Assembly: GCA_902792435.1 (NCBI GenBank)
Contig: CADAZN010000024.1
Coordinates: 1-51,243 of the forward strand
Source: an uncultured Bacteroidales bacterium
GTDB lineage: Bacteria; Bacteroidota; Bacteroidia; Bacteroidales; Muribaculaceae
Reading direction: 5' to 3'
DNA: 51,243 bases
Both the position numbers and the translations under genes were made by a program. A model generated the notes under the pieces. The model worked only from the letters and a program-made list of their open reading frames with translations, searched no databases and was not told the DNA's origin. Of the stretch, positions 7,854 through 15,683 are shown piece after piece (the first letter of the stretch is position 1; every line of letters begins with the position of its first letter).

Positions 7854-10190
7854 TTAGAATGGATAGCCGATTGAGAAGTGTAGTTCGGCATCACGCTTGA
7901 GCGAAGGGTGGACTAGTGGCCAGTGCTCTTGTCCCGATGCTGGGTTGTGGGCCTTCATACCCACATCGAAGCGCACTAGGAAGTAGGTAAAGTCCATGCG
8001 GAGTCCCAGTCCGTAGGATAGTGCCAGTTGCTCAAAGAACTTGCTAAACTTGAAAACACCACCTGGTTGGTTCTCATATTCCTTGATGGTCCACACGTTA
8101 CCACAGTCGATGAAGGCTCCCAGCTCGAGCACCCAGAAGAGCTTGCAGCGGTACTCAAGGTTAAGGTCGAGTCTGATGTCGCCGCACTGGTAAATGAAGC
8201 TGTTCTGCGCCTTCTTGCCGTCGAAGCTACCAGGACCGAGGGTGCGCACTCCCCATCCTCTCACGCTGTTGGCACCGCCCGAGTAGAAACGTTTCTCAAA
8301 TGGCAGCACTGTGCTGTTGCCATAGGGTACTGCGATGCCAAAGCCTGCGTGCATTGCCAGCGAACTGCGCTGGTTGATATAATGTGTGATGGCGAAGTCA
8401 CCGTCGAGTTTTACATACTGTGAATATCGGGTGCCAACTACCTTGTAGCTATCATCGTCTTCACGTTTTTGTCCAATCAGGTGAGAGATGCCATAGAGCA
8501 GGTTGCCCGCAGTCTCGGCCGAGGCTCTCACTGTGTAGATGTTGTCCTGGAACACAGTGGTGAGCGGGTTGGTAGCGCGTCGATTGGTCTTGTAGAAGGT
8601 GTAACCCATGCGCATGATAAGGTGGTTCTCGTAGGAGTAGCGCAGCAACGGGTTGGTGATGCTGTCCAGGAAGTTGATTTTGCTCTTGGGCAGGTACACA
8701 TAGCTCAGGTCGATGAGGTTGAACGTGTGGCGCATTTGGTTGTTGCGCTCGCTCCAGATGTATTTCCATCCACCACCAGCAATGATGCGGGTGTACTCAG
8801 GCCGTTCTTGATAGTTGAAGCTAGTCATGAACTCGGTAGAGGCTTGGATGCGGCGCTTGAAGCTGTCGCGCAGGAACGGCATTTTGAACTTGGGGAAGGT
8901 GATGCCCACGTCGCCCGAATACTCGCTGTAGTTGTCGTTGATGAGGCCGCTCAGGTCGCCCGACAAGCTCTCGTAGGAAGCCTTGAACTTGACGTTCAAA
9001 ATCTCGGAGCCCTTGAAGATGTTGCGGTGCTGGTAGTCGGCACCGATGCCAAATCCCAAGTCGCCCTCGCTGTTGGTTCCCTCGAGCGAGAAGGATATGG
9101 TTTGCGACTTGTCGCGATTGAGCAGGATGTAGGCATCGAGCAGCAAGTGTCCATCAACCTCTCCAACGGCTTTCATGTCGATGTTTATATACTTGATGAT
9201 GCCCAGACGGCCCAGTGCTTTGTAGGTGCGGTCCACATCGTTGGCGTTGTAGATGGTTCCGGGCCTGATGAAGCAGTTCTCGTCGAGAATAGCCTTGTCT
9301 ATATAGCGGTCTTCGCCATAGAGCACGGTGATGCCGTTATAGGATGTGGAGTCGCCATACACTCCGTTCTGCATGTTCACTGCATCGTAGCTGGTGACGA
9401 AAATCACGTCGCGCACATAGAATTGCCTGTGCGTGTCGATGTGTGGCATGTGGGGTAGGTCTTGCGTCTTGTCGCTCAGGGCCAATGTGAGATCCACGTC
9501 ATGAGAGCCTGCTGCCGTGTCGGCCACAAAGGTGATATAATTTTTATTGAAGGCGTAGTAGCCCTTGTTTCTAAGTCGTTGCACAATGAGTTCACGCTCG
9601 TCGTCAAGCTTTTTGTGGTCGAGGGCCGACTGACACTTAATGGGGAAGTCGGTGGTGTCGCCCAAAATTATCTCGCGCAAGCTGTCATTTGGAATATCGT
9701 AGGCTATCGACCTGATGAGGTAGGGCTTGTTGAGCGTGATGTTATATTCCACTTGCGCTTTTTTCTTCTCGGGTTTCAGAGTCACGTTACTTGTTACTGT
9801 GTTCTTGAGGTAACCCTTGTTGATGAGGGCGCGCTGGAGTTGGTTTTCGCTCGCTGTGGTGAGCGTGGAATCGTAGATTACAGGTGGGGTTCCCACTCGC
9901 CTGATCCACTTGTTGAACCAATTGCTGGAATCTTTACCTGAAATGTTGTAGATGGCGAGTTGCATCTTCAGTCCGCCCAGCACCTTGTGGTTCTCGGTCT
10001 GACGTAGGTAGTTGGTGAGCTCCTGTTTATTAAGATCTTTGGCGTTGTCCTTGTCAAGGATGTTGATTTTCACCTTGTCGAGAAGTAGCTGGCCATCGGG
10101 CACATGTTTGGTCGAAGCACACGAGCACAGCAATGTCACTGTTGTCAGCGTCATCGTAATGAGCAAGAGATGTGTGATTCTTTTTATCAT
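7854..10190 (-). CDS. tamL: TamL-type outer-membrane assembly protein (Omp85/BamA superfamily)
   Basis: A 778-residue Omp85-superfamily protein with a lipoprotein signal (TLLCSCAS, modified Cys22 or Cys24). This marks the Bacteroidetes TamL branch rather than ordinary TamA or BamA. Residues about 30-400 form the periplasmic part with POTRA-like repeats (for example the segment YLIRSIAYDI). The rest is a beta barrel ending SIGYPF with the terminal aromatic typical of barrels. The conserved loop-6 signature appears as SVRGWG near residue 642. The family helps insert or lipidate-anchor outer-membrane proteins, usually with TamB, which is not in this window. The gene has its own promoter box at 10217-10224 and leads into gph. 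Confident of family; the precise clients are unknown. Confidence 0.85.
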   Translation of the reverse strand: MIKRITHLLLITMTLTTVTLLCSCASTKHVPDGQLLLDKVKINILDKDNAKDLNKQELTNYLRQTENHKVLGGLKMQLAIYNISGKDSSNWFNKWIRRVGTPPVIYDSTLTTASENQLQRALINKGYLKNTVTSNVTLKPEKKKAQVEYNITLNKPYLIRSIAYDIPNDSLREIILGDTTDFPIKCQSALDHKKLDDERELIVQRLRNKGYYAFNKNYITFVADTAAGSHDVDLTLALSDKTQDLPHMPHIDTHRQFYVRDVIFVTSYDAVNMQNGVYGDSTSYNGITVLYGEDRYIDKAILDENCFIRPGTIYNANDVDRTYKALGRLGIIKYINIDMKAVGEVDGHLLLDAYILLNRDKSQTISFSLEGTNSEGDLGFGIGADYQHRNIFKGSEILNVKFKASYESLSGDLSGLINDNYSEYSGDVGITFPKFKMPFLRDSFKRRIQASTEFMTSFNYQERPEYTRIIAGGGWKYIWSERNNQMRHTFNLIDLSYVYLPKSKINFLDSITNPLLRYSYENHLIMRMGYTFYKTNRRATNPLTTVFQDNIYTVRASAETAGNLLYGISHLIGQKREDDDSYKVVGTRYSQYVKLDGDFAITHYINQRSSLAMHAGFGIAVPYGNSTVLPFEKRFYSGGANSVRGWGVRTLGPGSFDGKKAQNSFIYQCGDIRLDLNLEYRCKLFWVLELGAFIDCGNVWTIKEYENQPGGVFKFSKFFEQLALSYGLGLRMDFTYFLVRFDVGMKAHNPASGQEHWPLVHPSLKRDAELHFSIGYPF

Positions 10191-10216
10191 GTGCTTCTAG
10201 TGGTGCAAACAAAATG

Positions 10217-10224
10217 CAAAGTTA
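10217..10224 (-). promoter_or_regulatory. -7 box TAACTTTG upstream of tamL
   Basis: TAACTTTG on the minus strand matches TAnnTTTG, 27 bases before the tamL ATG. It is the end of the string ACTATTTACTAACTTTGC, nearly identical to the promoters at 14694 and 38807. The heptamer tract precedes it. Confidence 0.65.
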
Positions 10225-10230
10225 GTAAAT

Positions 10231-10265
10231 AGTTTTCAGTTATTGGTTATCAGTAGTCAGTTTTT
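10231..10265 (-). repeat. Heptamer tract (AACTGAT type) upstream of the tamL promoter
   Basis: On the minus strand degenerate units AACTGAC, TACTGAT, AACCAAT and AACTGAA run directly into the promoter string. The orientation is the same as at the other tracts. Confidence 0.7.
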
Positions 10266-10283
10266 GTTTGACAAAAGGTATAT

Positions 10284-10318
10284 AAAAAAAAGAAATCCCT
10301 GACTCAACGTCGGGGATT
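10284..10318 (-). terminator. Intrinsic terminator of the candidate small RNA
   Basis: Arms 10294-10302 and 10310-10318 pair over 9 bases (one G-T) around a 7-base loop. On the minus strand an uninterrupted run of eight T follows shortly after. Confidence 0.8.
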
Positions 10319-10388
10319 GCTTAACTAATTAACTTTCTAATACCATTAACATAAACCTTAAAACAATGAAAAGTATCGTCTCAAAACT
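10284..10388 (-). ncRNA. Candidate independent small RNA of about 105 nt
   Basis: No protein is encoded here, yet the minus strand carries an exact -7 box (TACCTTTG at 10393-10400) and, about 80 bases on, a strong intrinsic terminator at 10284-10318. The predicted transcript begins near 10388. Its middle part (AGGTTTATGTTAATGGTATT, then TAGAAAGTTAATTAGTTAAG) looks to me like a sequence repeatedly seen in Bacteroidales intergenic regions. That recollection is not checked. It is unlikely to be a leader, because the next gene on this strand (tamL) lies past the terminator with its own promoter. Confidence 0.5.
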
Positions 10389-10392
10389 GATG

Positions 10393-10400
10393 CAAAGGTA
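10393..10400 (-). promoter_or_regulatory. -7 box TACCTTTG of the candidate small RNA
   Basis: An exact TAnnTTTG match on the minus strand followed by CA, as at several other promoters in this window. The -33 element is not clear. Confidence 0.55.
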
Positions 10401-10558
10401 TAGCATTTTGTGTTATAAAACATAATTTTCAAGCAGAAATCGTCTTTATTTAACTTTGTTTAACAAAAATAGGTCGATTTTTCTTGTGAAATGGTAATTT
10501 TTTACCCTTAATGCTTGTTTTTTTAGAGGGGTGCAATAACCACTCAGCTATAAATAAT
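10401..10558. other. AT-rich intergenic stretch without a gene
   Basis: Between the small-RNA promoter and the DPP-IV terminator the sequence is AT-rich with T and A runs. I see no open frame of useful length, repeat or further promoter that I can support. Confidence 0.6.
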
Positions 10559-10590
10559 CTTCCCAACTCCCCCTCAAGGGAGTTGGGAAG
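10559..10590 (-). terminator. Hairpin terminator after the DPP-IV gene
   Basis: A perfect 13-bp stem (10559-10571 with 10578-10590) closes a 6-base loop, 21 bases beyond the DPP-IV stop. The T run after it on the minus strand is interrupted (ATTATTTAT), so it may be a weaker terminator or an mRNA 3'-end stabiliser. Confidence 0.65.
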
Positions 10591-10611
10591 TGGAAACTTG
10601 CAACCGAAGAC

Positions 10612-12774
10612 TTATTTCAGATAGTCGTCGAAGTAGCGGGTGATGCGCTCGTGCAGGTGCACGCTCTGGTGGCCACGCATGTTGTGGCCCTGTCCTGGAT
10701 ATACGAAGAAGTCGGGCTGTGTGTCGGCGCCGATGCAAGCTTTAAGGAACGAGTAGGCGTGCTGAGGCACAACTGTTGGATCGTTGAGACCGATGATGAT
10801 TTGCAGACGTCCCTTCAAGTTCTTGGCCTTGTGGATAAGGCTGGTTTCGGCATAGCCGTCGGGATTTGCCTGTGGGGTGTCCATGTAGCGCTCGCCGTAC
10901 ATTACCTCATACCATTTCCAATCAATCACTGGTCCGCCGGCCACACCCACCTTAAACACGTCGGGATAGTTGGTCATCAGGCTGATAGTCATGAAGCCAC
11001 CGAAGCTCCATCCATGCACTCCCAGACGATCCATGTCGACATAGGGCAGAGACTTGAGGAATTCAACACCCTTCATCTGGTCGCGCATCTCAACCTGTCC
11101 TAGGTGGCGGAAAGTGGCCTGCTCGAAATCGCGTCCGCGATTCTCGCTGCCGCGGTTGTCGAGGATAAACAACAGGTATCCCTTTTGCGCCATATAGGTC
11201 TCCCAGCTGCGGCTGCAGTAGTGCCAGCGTGCGTCAACGTTGTGGGCGTGAGGTCCACCGTATACATATACTACTGTAGGATATTTCTTGGTGGGATCAA
11301 AGTCAACAGGCATTACCATGCGGTAATAGAGGTCGGTGACGCCGTCGTCGGCCTTGATGGAGCCACACTTGTACTCAGGAACAGCATATCCCTCCCAAGG
11401 GTCGGGAGCGGTGTAGTAGCGCAGTGGCTTGCTGCCATCGTTTTTCACGATAGCGATGTTGCGAGGCACATCAGGCTCCTGATAGTAATCTACAAGCCAA
11501 GAGCCGTCACCACTCAGCACACCACTGTGCCAGCCCTTGCCACCCTCATCAACACGTGTGCGCTTACCGGTGGCTACATCCACACTATAGAGGTTGCGCT
11601 GGATGGGGCTGGCCTCGTTGCTGGCGATGATTACTGCCTTGCGAGTCTTGTCAAAGCCCATCAACTCCATTACCACCCAGTTGCCGCTGGTGAGCTGCTT
11701 AACAAGCGTGCCGTCGGCGTTAAACAGATACAGGTGGTTGTAGCCGTCCTTCTGGCTCTGCATGATGAACTTGCTATTGTCCCATGGAAGGAAAACGATG
11801 GGGTTTTGTGGCTCTACATATTTCTCGCTTGTCTCACGGTAAAGTTCAGCTACCTTGGCGCCAGTGCTAGAATTATAGCTCACCAGTCGGCAGTCGTTCT
11901 GGTCGCGGTTGATCTCAAACATGTAGATGAGCTTGTCGTCGGGACTCCAAGCGATGTTGGTGAAATAGCGGTCGGTGGGATCGCCAGTTTCGAGATATAT
12001 TATTCTGCCCGATGCCACATCGAGCACGCCCACTTGCACCTTGTGCGATGTGCGGCCTGCCATTGGGTACTTCTCGGGAGCTGGAGTGGCCTCGACATGA
12101 GTGGAATCGTAGATTTCGGGCACTGTGATGAGAGGATAGTCGGCCACCATGCTCTGGTCCATGCGATAGAAAGCGAGTTTCTCGCCGTTGTTGCTCCAGA
12201 AGGTGCCCTTCTCGATGCCAAATTCATTGCGATGCACAGCTTGAGCGTAGACGATGTCGCGCGAGCCGTCGTTGGTAATCTGCTTCGACTCTCCGCTGGC
12301 TGTTGTCACCCACAGGTTGTCATCCTTGACAAACGCCACGTTGCGGCTGCCTTTGTGCCAATCGCTGTTGGTCTCGTTCTTGTAGCTCTGACTCCACTCG
12401 GGGCAGTGCTTCTTCACGTCGACGAGCATGCGGTCCTCACCAGCATAGACCATCATCAGCGACATGTCGGGATAGGGGAATGAAGCGTAACTCAGCATTG
12501 GTGCTTTCTCGAGCCCGGCCCACTCTTTTACCTGCTCGGCAGTGAATGCGAGCGTTTCCTTGCCGGTCTTGGTGTCGACCTTCCAGCACGAGTCCCTCTC
12601 AATGTGCATGAGTTGATTGCCCATCCATGTCAGGGTTTTGTTTTTAGGCAACATTTTGTAATAGTTCTTGCCTCCAAAGTTCAAGTCCTCGAGCGTGAAC
12701 TCCTTTTGAGCACTAGCGGTAACTGACCATAGCAGCACCACAGCAGCGCAATAAATAAATCGTTTCATTATCAT
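10612..12774 (-). CDS. Dipeptidyl peptidase IV-type S9 serine peptidase (secreted)
   Basis: A 720-residue exported peptidase with a signal peptide (hydrophobic core VVLLWSVTASA, cleavage near AQKEF). Residues about 30-450 form the DPP-IV N-terminal beta-propeller, and 470-720 the alpha/beta hydrolase domain. The catalytic triad is visible: Ser in GWSFGGF near 589, Asp in GLNDPTVVP near 665 and His in GQGHNMRG near 699. The family removes X-Pro or X-Ala dipeptides from peptide N-termini in the periplasm or at the surface and feeds peptide nutrition. Length is normal for the family. The start could be the ATG at 12768 (MKRF) instead of 12774. It lies 101 bases downstream of the ABC exporter on the same strand. 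A degenerate heptamer tract lies in that gap. Confidence 0.92.
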   Translation of the reverse strand: MIMKRFIYCAAVVLLWSVTASAQKEFTLEDLNFGGKNYYKMLPKNKTLTWMGNQLMHIERDSCWKVDTKTGKETLAFTAEQVKEWAGLEKAPMLSYASFPYPDMSLMMVYAGEDRMLVDVKKHCPEWSQSYKNETNSDWHKGSRNVAFVKDDNLWVTTASGESKQITNDGSRDIVYAQAVHRNEFGIEKGTFWSNNGEKLAFYRMDQSMVADYPLITVPEIYDSTHVEATPAPEKYPMAGRTSHKVQVGVLDVASGRIIYLETGDPTDRYFTNIAWSPDDKLIYMFEINRDQNDCRLVSYNSSTGAKVAELYRETSEKYVEPQNPIVFLPWDNSKFIMQSQKDGYNHLYLFNADGTLVKQLTSGNWVVMELMGFDKTRKAVIIASNEASPIQRNLYSVDVATGKRTRVDEGGKGWHSGVLSGDGSWLVDYYQEPDVPRNIAIVKNDGSKPLRYYTAPDPWEGYAVPEYKCGSIKADDGVTDLYYRMVMPVDFDPTKKYPTVVYVYGGPHAHNVDARWHYCSRSWETYMAQKGYLLFILDNRGSENRGRDFEQATFRHLGQVEMRDQMKGVEFLKSLPYVDMDRLGVHGWSFGGFMTISLMTNYPDVFKVGVAGGPVIDWKWYEVMYGERYMDTPQANPDGYAETSLIHKAKNLKGRLQIIIGLNDPTVVPQHAYSFLKACIGADTQPDFFVYPGQGHNMRGHQSVHLHERITRYFDDYLK

Positions 12775-12784
12775 TTTAGTTTTT

Positions 12785-12815
12785 TGTTATTAGTTTCTTA
12801 GTTTTTAGTTCTAGA
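12785..12815 (-). repeat. Degenerate AACTAA-rich heptamer-like tract before DPP-IV
   Basis: On the minus strand the units read AACTAAA, AACTAAG, AACTAAT: a decayed relative of the AACTGAT tracts elsewhere, same orientation, just before the start codon. Confidence 0.45.
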
Positions 12816-12875
12816 AGTTCTAGACATTCAAGAAAATCTAGAGGGGCTAGCCTTGAGCACACTCATCTCTCACCA

Positions 12876-14669
12876 CTACTTTGGTTTATCAAAATCGCCA
12901 CTATCCTGAGTCTGGATGGTGTAAATTTCGCGGTAGATGTCGTTGTTTTTGAGCAGGTTTTCGTGGGTGTCGAAGCCTGTGATGCGACCGTTGTCCATCA
13001 CGATGATGCGGTTGGCATGCATCACGCTGTGTACACGTTGCGCTACAATCACCTTGGTCACCTCGGGCATATAGTCGCGCAGGGCACGACTGATGCGGGC
13101 GTCGGTGGCAGTGTCGCATGCGCTGGTCGAATCGTCGAGCACCAGCACCTTGGGGCTCTTGAGCAAGGCGCGGGCGATGCACAGGCGTTGCTTTTGTCCG
13201 CCCGACACGTTGGCTCCACCTTGTTCTATAATAGTGTCATATCCGTTTGGCATCTCCTCGATGAACTCGTCGGCACAAGCAAGCTTGCATGCGTGCTTGC
13301 ACTCCTCGAGCGTGGCATCGCTCTTTCCCCAGCGCAGGTTTTCGAGCACTGTGCCGCTGAAGAGAACGTTCTTTTGCAGTACCATCGACACGTTGTTGCG
13401 CAGCGTCTCAAGGTCGTAGTCGCGCACGTCCACTCCACCCACCTTGATAGAGCCGTTGCTCACGTCATACATGCGGCTGATTAGCATGGCTAGGGTCGAC
13501 TTACCGCAACCGGTACCGCCAATGATGCCAATAGTCTCACCACTATTGATGTGTAGATTTATGTCGTTGATGGCATAGTCGCATACGGCTGCTGCTCCTA
13601 CAACGCCCAAGAAGGCGATAGGTGGTGGAAGCTCACCGGTCTTATTATAGGTGAACTTCACGTTCTCAAAGTCGATACTGCCGTCGGCAACTGTCATGAC
13701 AGGATTCTCGGGATTCACGATGTCGGCTTTCTCATTGATGACCTCGGCCACACGTTTACCACTGGCGGCACTCATCGTGAGCTGCACAAAAATCATTGAG
13801 AGCATCATCAGTGCGCTAAGGATGGTCATCACATAGGTGAAGAGCGACGTGAGCTGGCCAGTGGTGAGGTCTCCACCCACAATGTGCTTGGCACCAAACC
13901 ACGATAGCGAGATAATGCAACCATAGACGACTATCATCATCACTGGATGGTTCAACGCCATCAGGCTCTCGGTTTTGACAAACAGGCTATATAATGCTCT
14001 TGCCGCCTTGCTGAACTTCTTGTTCTCATAGTCCTCACGCACAAAGGCTTTTACCACTCTAATCGCCGACACGTTCTCTTGTACCACATTGTTCAAGTCG
14101 TCATATTTCTTGAAAACTTGTTGGAACAACTTCACTGTGCGGCTGATGATGAGGTATAGCGCTGTTCCAAGGATCACGAGGGCGATAATGAAGATTGTGC
14201 TCATTTTTGTGTTAATGAACACGCACATAAAGATGGCAAACACCAAGTTGAGTGGTGCGCGTACCGACACCCTGAGAAGCATTTGGAAAGCATTCTGAAG
14301 GTTGTTGACGTCGGTAGTCATCCTAGTAACGAGGCCCGACGAGCTGAACTTGTCGATGTTGGAGAACGAGAAAGTTTGAATGTTGCGAAACATGGCCTCA
14401 CGCAGGTTGCGTGCGAAGCCCGACGAAGCAATTGCCGAAAAACGGCCAGCAAGAATGCCGAATAGCATGCTCATGGCTGCCAGCACCAGCATGATGGCTC
14501 CATATTTGTACACATTGCCTAGATGGCTCTTTGCTATGCCCTCGTCGATAATCCACGAAGTGACATAGGGAATTAGTACCCCCATCACCACCTCTAAGGC
14601 GATAAAGATAGGAGTCAATATCGACGCAGTCTTGAAACTGCCAATCTGCTTTATTAATGTCTTAAGCAA
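12876..14669 (-). CDS. Half-size ABC exporter (MsbA/MDR type) with degenerate ATPase site
   Basis: A 597-residue inner-membrane exporter half: six transmembrane helices (about 1-310) fused to a nucleotide-binding domain. Walker A is GGTGCGKST (near 382), the signature is VSGGQKQR (near 486) and Walker B is VLVLDDSTSACD (near 505). Two catalytic positions are altered. The glutamate after Walker B is Asp, and the H-loop His is Gln (VIVAQRVHS). This pattern is known from the weak subunit of heterodimeric exporters such as TM287/288 and BmrCD, so an active partner subunit is expected, but none is adjacent. The domain also carries an unusual in-frame insert of about 17 residues (LPPPIAFLGVVGAAAVC) between the A-loop region and Walker A. 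Substrate unknown; drugs or lipids are likely. Confidence 0.88.
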   Translation of the reverse strand: MLKTLIKQIGSFKTASILTPIFIALEVVMGVLIPYVTSWIIDEGIAKSHLGNVYKYGAIMLVLAAMSMLFGILAGRFSAIASSGFARNLREAMFRNIQTFSFSNIDKFSSSGLVTRMTTDVNNLQNAFQMLLRVSVRAPLNLVFAIFMCVFINTKMSTIFIIALVILGTALYLIISRTVKLFQQVFKKYDDLNNVVQENVSAIRVVKAFVREDYENKKFSKAARALYSLFVKTESLMALNHPVMMIVVYGCIISLSWFGAKHIVGGDLTTGQLTSLFTYVMTILSALMMLSMIFVQLTMSAASGKRVAEVINEKADIVNPENPVMTVADGSIDFENVKFTYNKTGELPPPIAFLGVVGAAAVCDYAINDINLHINSGETIGIIGGTGCGKSTLAMLISRMYDVSNGSIKVGGVDVRDYDLETLRNNVSMVLQKNVLFSGTVLENLRWGKSDATLEECKHACKLACADEFIEEMPNGYDTIIEQGGANVSGGQKQRLCIARALLKSPKVLVLDDSTSACDTATDARISRALRDYMPEVTKVIVAQRVHSVMHANRIIVMDNGRITGFDTHENLLKNNDIYREIYTIQTQDSGDFDKPK

Positions 14670-14693
14670 TGTACTCTAAATTTTAATTTGTCG

Positions 14694-14701
14694 CAAAGAT
14701 A
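14694..14701 (-). promoter_or_regulatory. -7 box TATCTTTG upstream of the ABC exporter
   Basis: TATCTTTG on the minus strand lies 24 bases before the ATG. It ends the string ACTATTTACTATCTTTGC, which is identical to the one at 38807 and differs by one base from the one at 10217. Confidence 0.65.
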
Positions 14702-14708
14702 GTAAATA

Positions 14709-14750
14709 GTTTTCAGTTTTCAGTAATCGGTAGTCAGTTTTTAGTTATCA
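14709..14750 (-). repeat. Heptamer tract (AACTGAA/AACTGAT type) upstream of the ABC exporter
   Basis: On the minus strand several degenerate units (AACTGAC, TACCGAT, TACTGAA, AACTGAA) run into the promoter string. It fills most of the gap to the lipoprotein stop at 14765. Confidence 0.7.
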
Positions 14751-14764
14751 ACATCTTTTGTTGG

Positions 14765-15142
14765 TTAGAAGTCGCAGCCGTCTTCCCAGCCTTCATCGTA
14801 GTCTTCGTTGTCGCCGTCGCTATCTCCGTAGTCGTCGGCGTGGTGCCCTGGATGTCCTGTGACGCGATCTTCTTCGGCGAGTGCGTCGGCTTCCATGAGT
14901 CCGTCTTCATAGTCATCGACTGTAGCCTGCTGGGGTGGGGTGTAGGGCCTAGGTTCTTGTATGCCTGATGAATCGGGTGCTGTAGTCGTGGTGTGATCGA
15001 GTGGAATTGTGGTGTGACTCGATGATGCCGATTCGTTGCCGCTGTCGCTGCCACCGCAACCTGTCATAATGAGAGCGATTAGACATGTCATGGCCCAAAA
15101 AGTAGTGTGTTTTACTGTATTAATTATAAAGTTTTTGGTCAT
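14765..15142 (-). CDS. Small acidic lipoprotein of unknown function
   Basis: A 125-residue predicted lipoprotein: signal segment FWAMTCLIALIMTGC with the lipobox Cys at 29. A Ser/Thr/Pro-rich spacer (about 30-70) follows. The C-terminal half is rich in Asp, Glu and Gly and ends YDEGWEDGCDF. The acidic part has no recognisable fold, though DEGWEDG-type strings occur in short Bacteroidales lipoproteins. Signal type predicts anchoring in the outer or inner membrane facing the periplasm. It sits upstream of the ABC exporter with its own -7 box at 15162-15169. The exporter has a separate promoter, so they may not be one unit. Confidence 0.7.
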   Translation of the reverse strand: MTKNFIINTVKHTTFWAMTCLIALIMTGCGGSDSGNESASSSHTTIPLDHTTTTAPDSSGIQEPRPYTPPQQATVDDYEDGLMEADALAEEDRVTGHPGHHADDYGDSDGDNEDYDEGWEDGCDF

Positions 15143-15161
15143 CGTGTGTGTGTTTAGATTG

Positions 15162-15169
15162 CAAAGATA
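15162..15169 (-). promoter_or_regulatory. -7 box TATCTTTG upstream of the acidic lipoprotein
   Basis: An exact TAnnTTTG match on the minus strand, 19 bases before the lipoprotein ATG and followed by GCA. Confidence 0.6.
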
Positions 15170-15293
15170 ATAAAAACAAGCGAGAATATGCTTTTAGGTT
15201 TTTGAGGGGATGTACAAATTTGTAGATTGTGTTAATTTTTGGCGTTTAAAGTCTTAAACAATTATAAATTTTCTACTATTATTTTGGGTTAAA

Positions 15294-15324
15294 TTTGTTT
15301 TTTTGAAAAAAAACACTATTTTTG
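15294..15324 (+). promoter_or_regulatory. Consensus promoter with no obvious gene
   Basis: TTTG (15294-15297), a 19-base spacer and TATTTTTG (15317-15324) are a full consensus match. The next recognisable gene starts 360 bases away and has its own promoter at 15611-15641. Downstream are only two tiny overlapping frames (ATG at 15341, 24 codons; ATG at 15412, 30 codons). Confidence 0.45.
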
Positions 15325-15610
15325 CAATATATTTAGTGATATGCTTTTAGGACGAAAAACGAAATATAAAAATCTTTTTTTATTGAAAATGCTTTTAATA
15401 ATACAAAAATTATGAAAATAAATCGGCCAGTTGCTGAAATTGGTCAACAGTTTTTCATATGTATCTTTTTCATTGTTAACAAACACAAAAGTATTGTAAG
15501 GTAAATAAGTTTTAGTATTTAAATTTTATGGTGAGGATGTCGTTGGATGTGAATCTAGCGGCATTTTTCTTTGTCCATTTTAGGTTGTAAATAAAAGAGT
15601 GTTTTTTAAG
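15325..15610. other. AT-rich intergenic region, no supported gene
   Basis: Apart from the orphan promoter and two tiny frames joined by an ATGA overlap, this stretch shows only AT-rich sequence. No terminator hairpin with a T run was found after the orphan promoter. Confidence 0.5.
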
Positions 15611-15641
15611 TTGTGAACTTGGGAATTATTGACTACCTTTG
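15611..15641 (+). promoter_or_regulatory. Promoter of the GT2/acyltransferase operon
   Basis: TTG (15611-15613), a 20-base spacer and TACCTTTG (15634-15641) followed by CA. It lies about 40 bases before the ATG at 15684 and could also feed the por genes downstream, as no terminator lies between. Confidence 0.7.
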
Positions 15642-15683
15642 CAGCGTTTTTTAGAAAATTGAATCATAGAGAAGAAATATTTC

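Noticed and set aside
8469-9458. Open frame of 329 codons opposite tamL
   Set aside because: Antisense shadow of a real Omp85-family gene; composition is low-complexity Val/Gly/His and no signal or motif is present.
11104-12483. Long open frame (459 codons) on the plus strand opposite the DPP-IV gene
   Set aside because: It mirrors a confidently identified peptidase gene, has Val/His/Ala-rich composition typical of an antisense shadow, and shows no domain or start signals.
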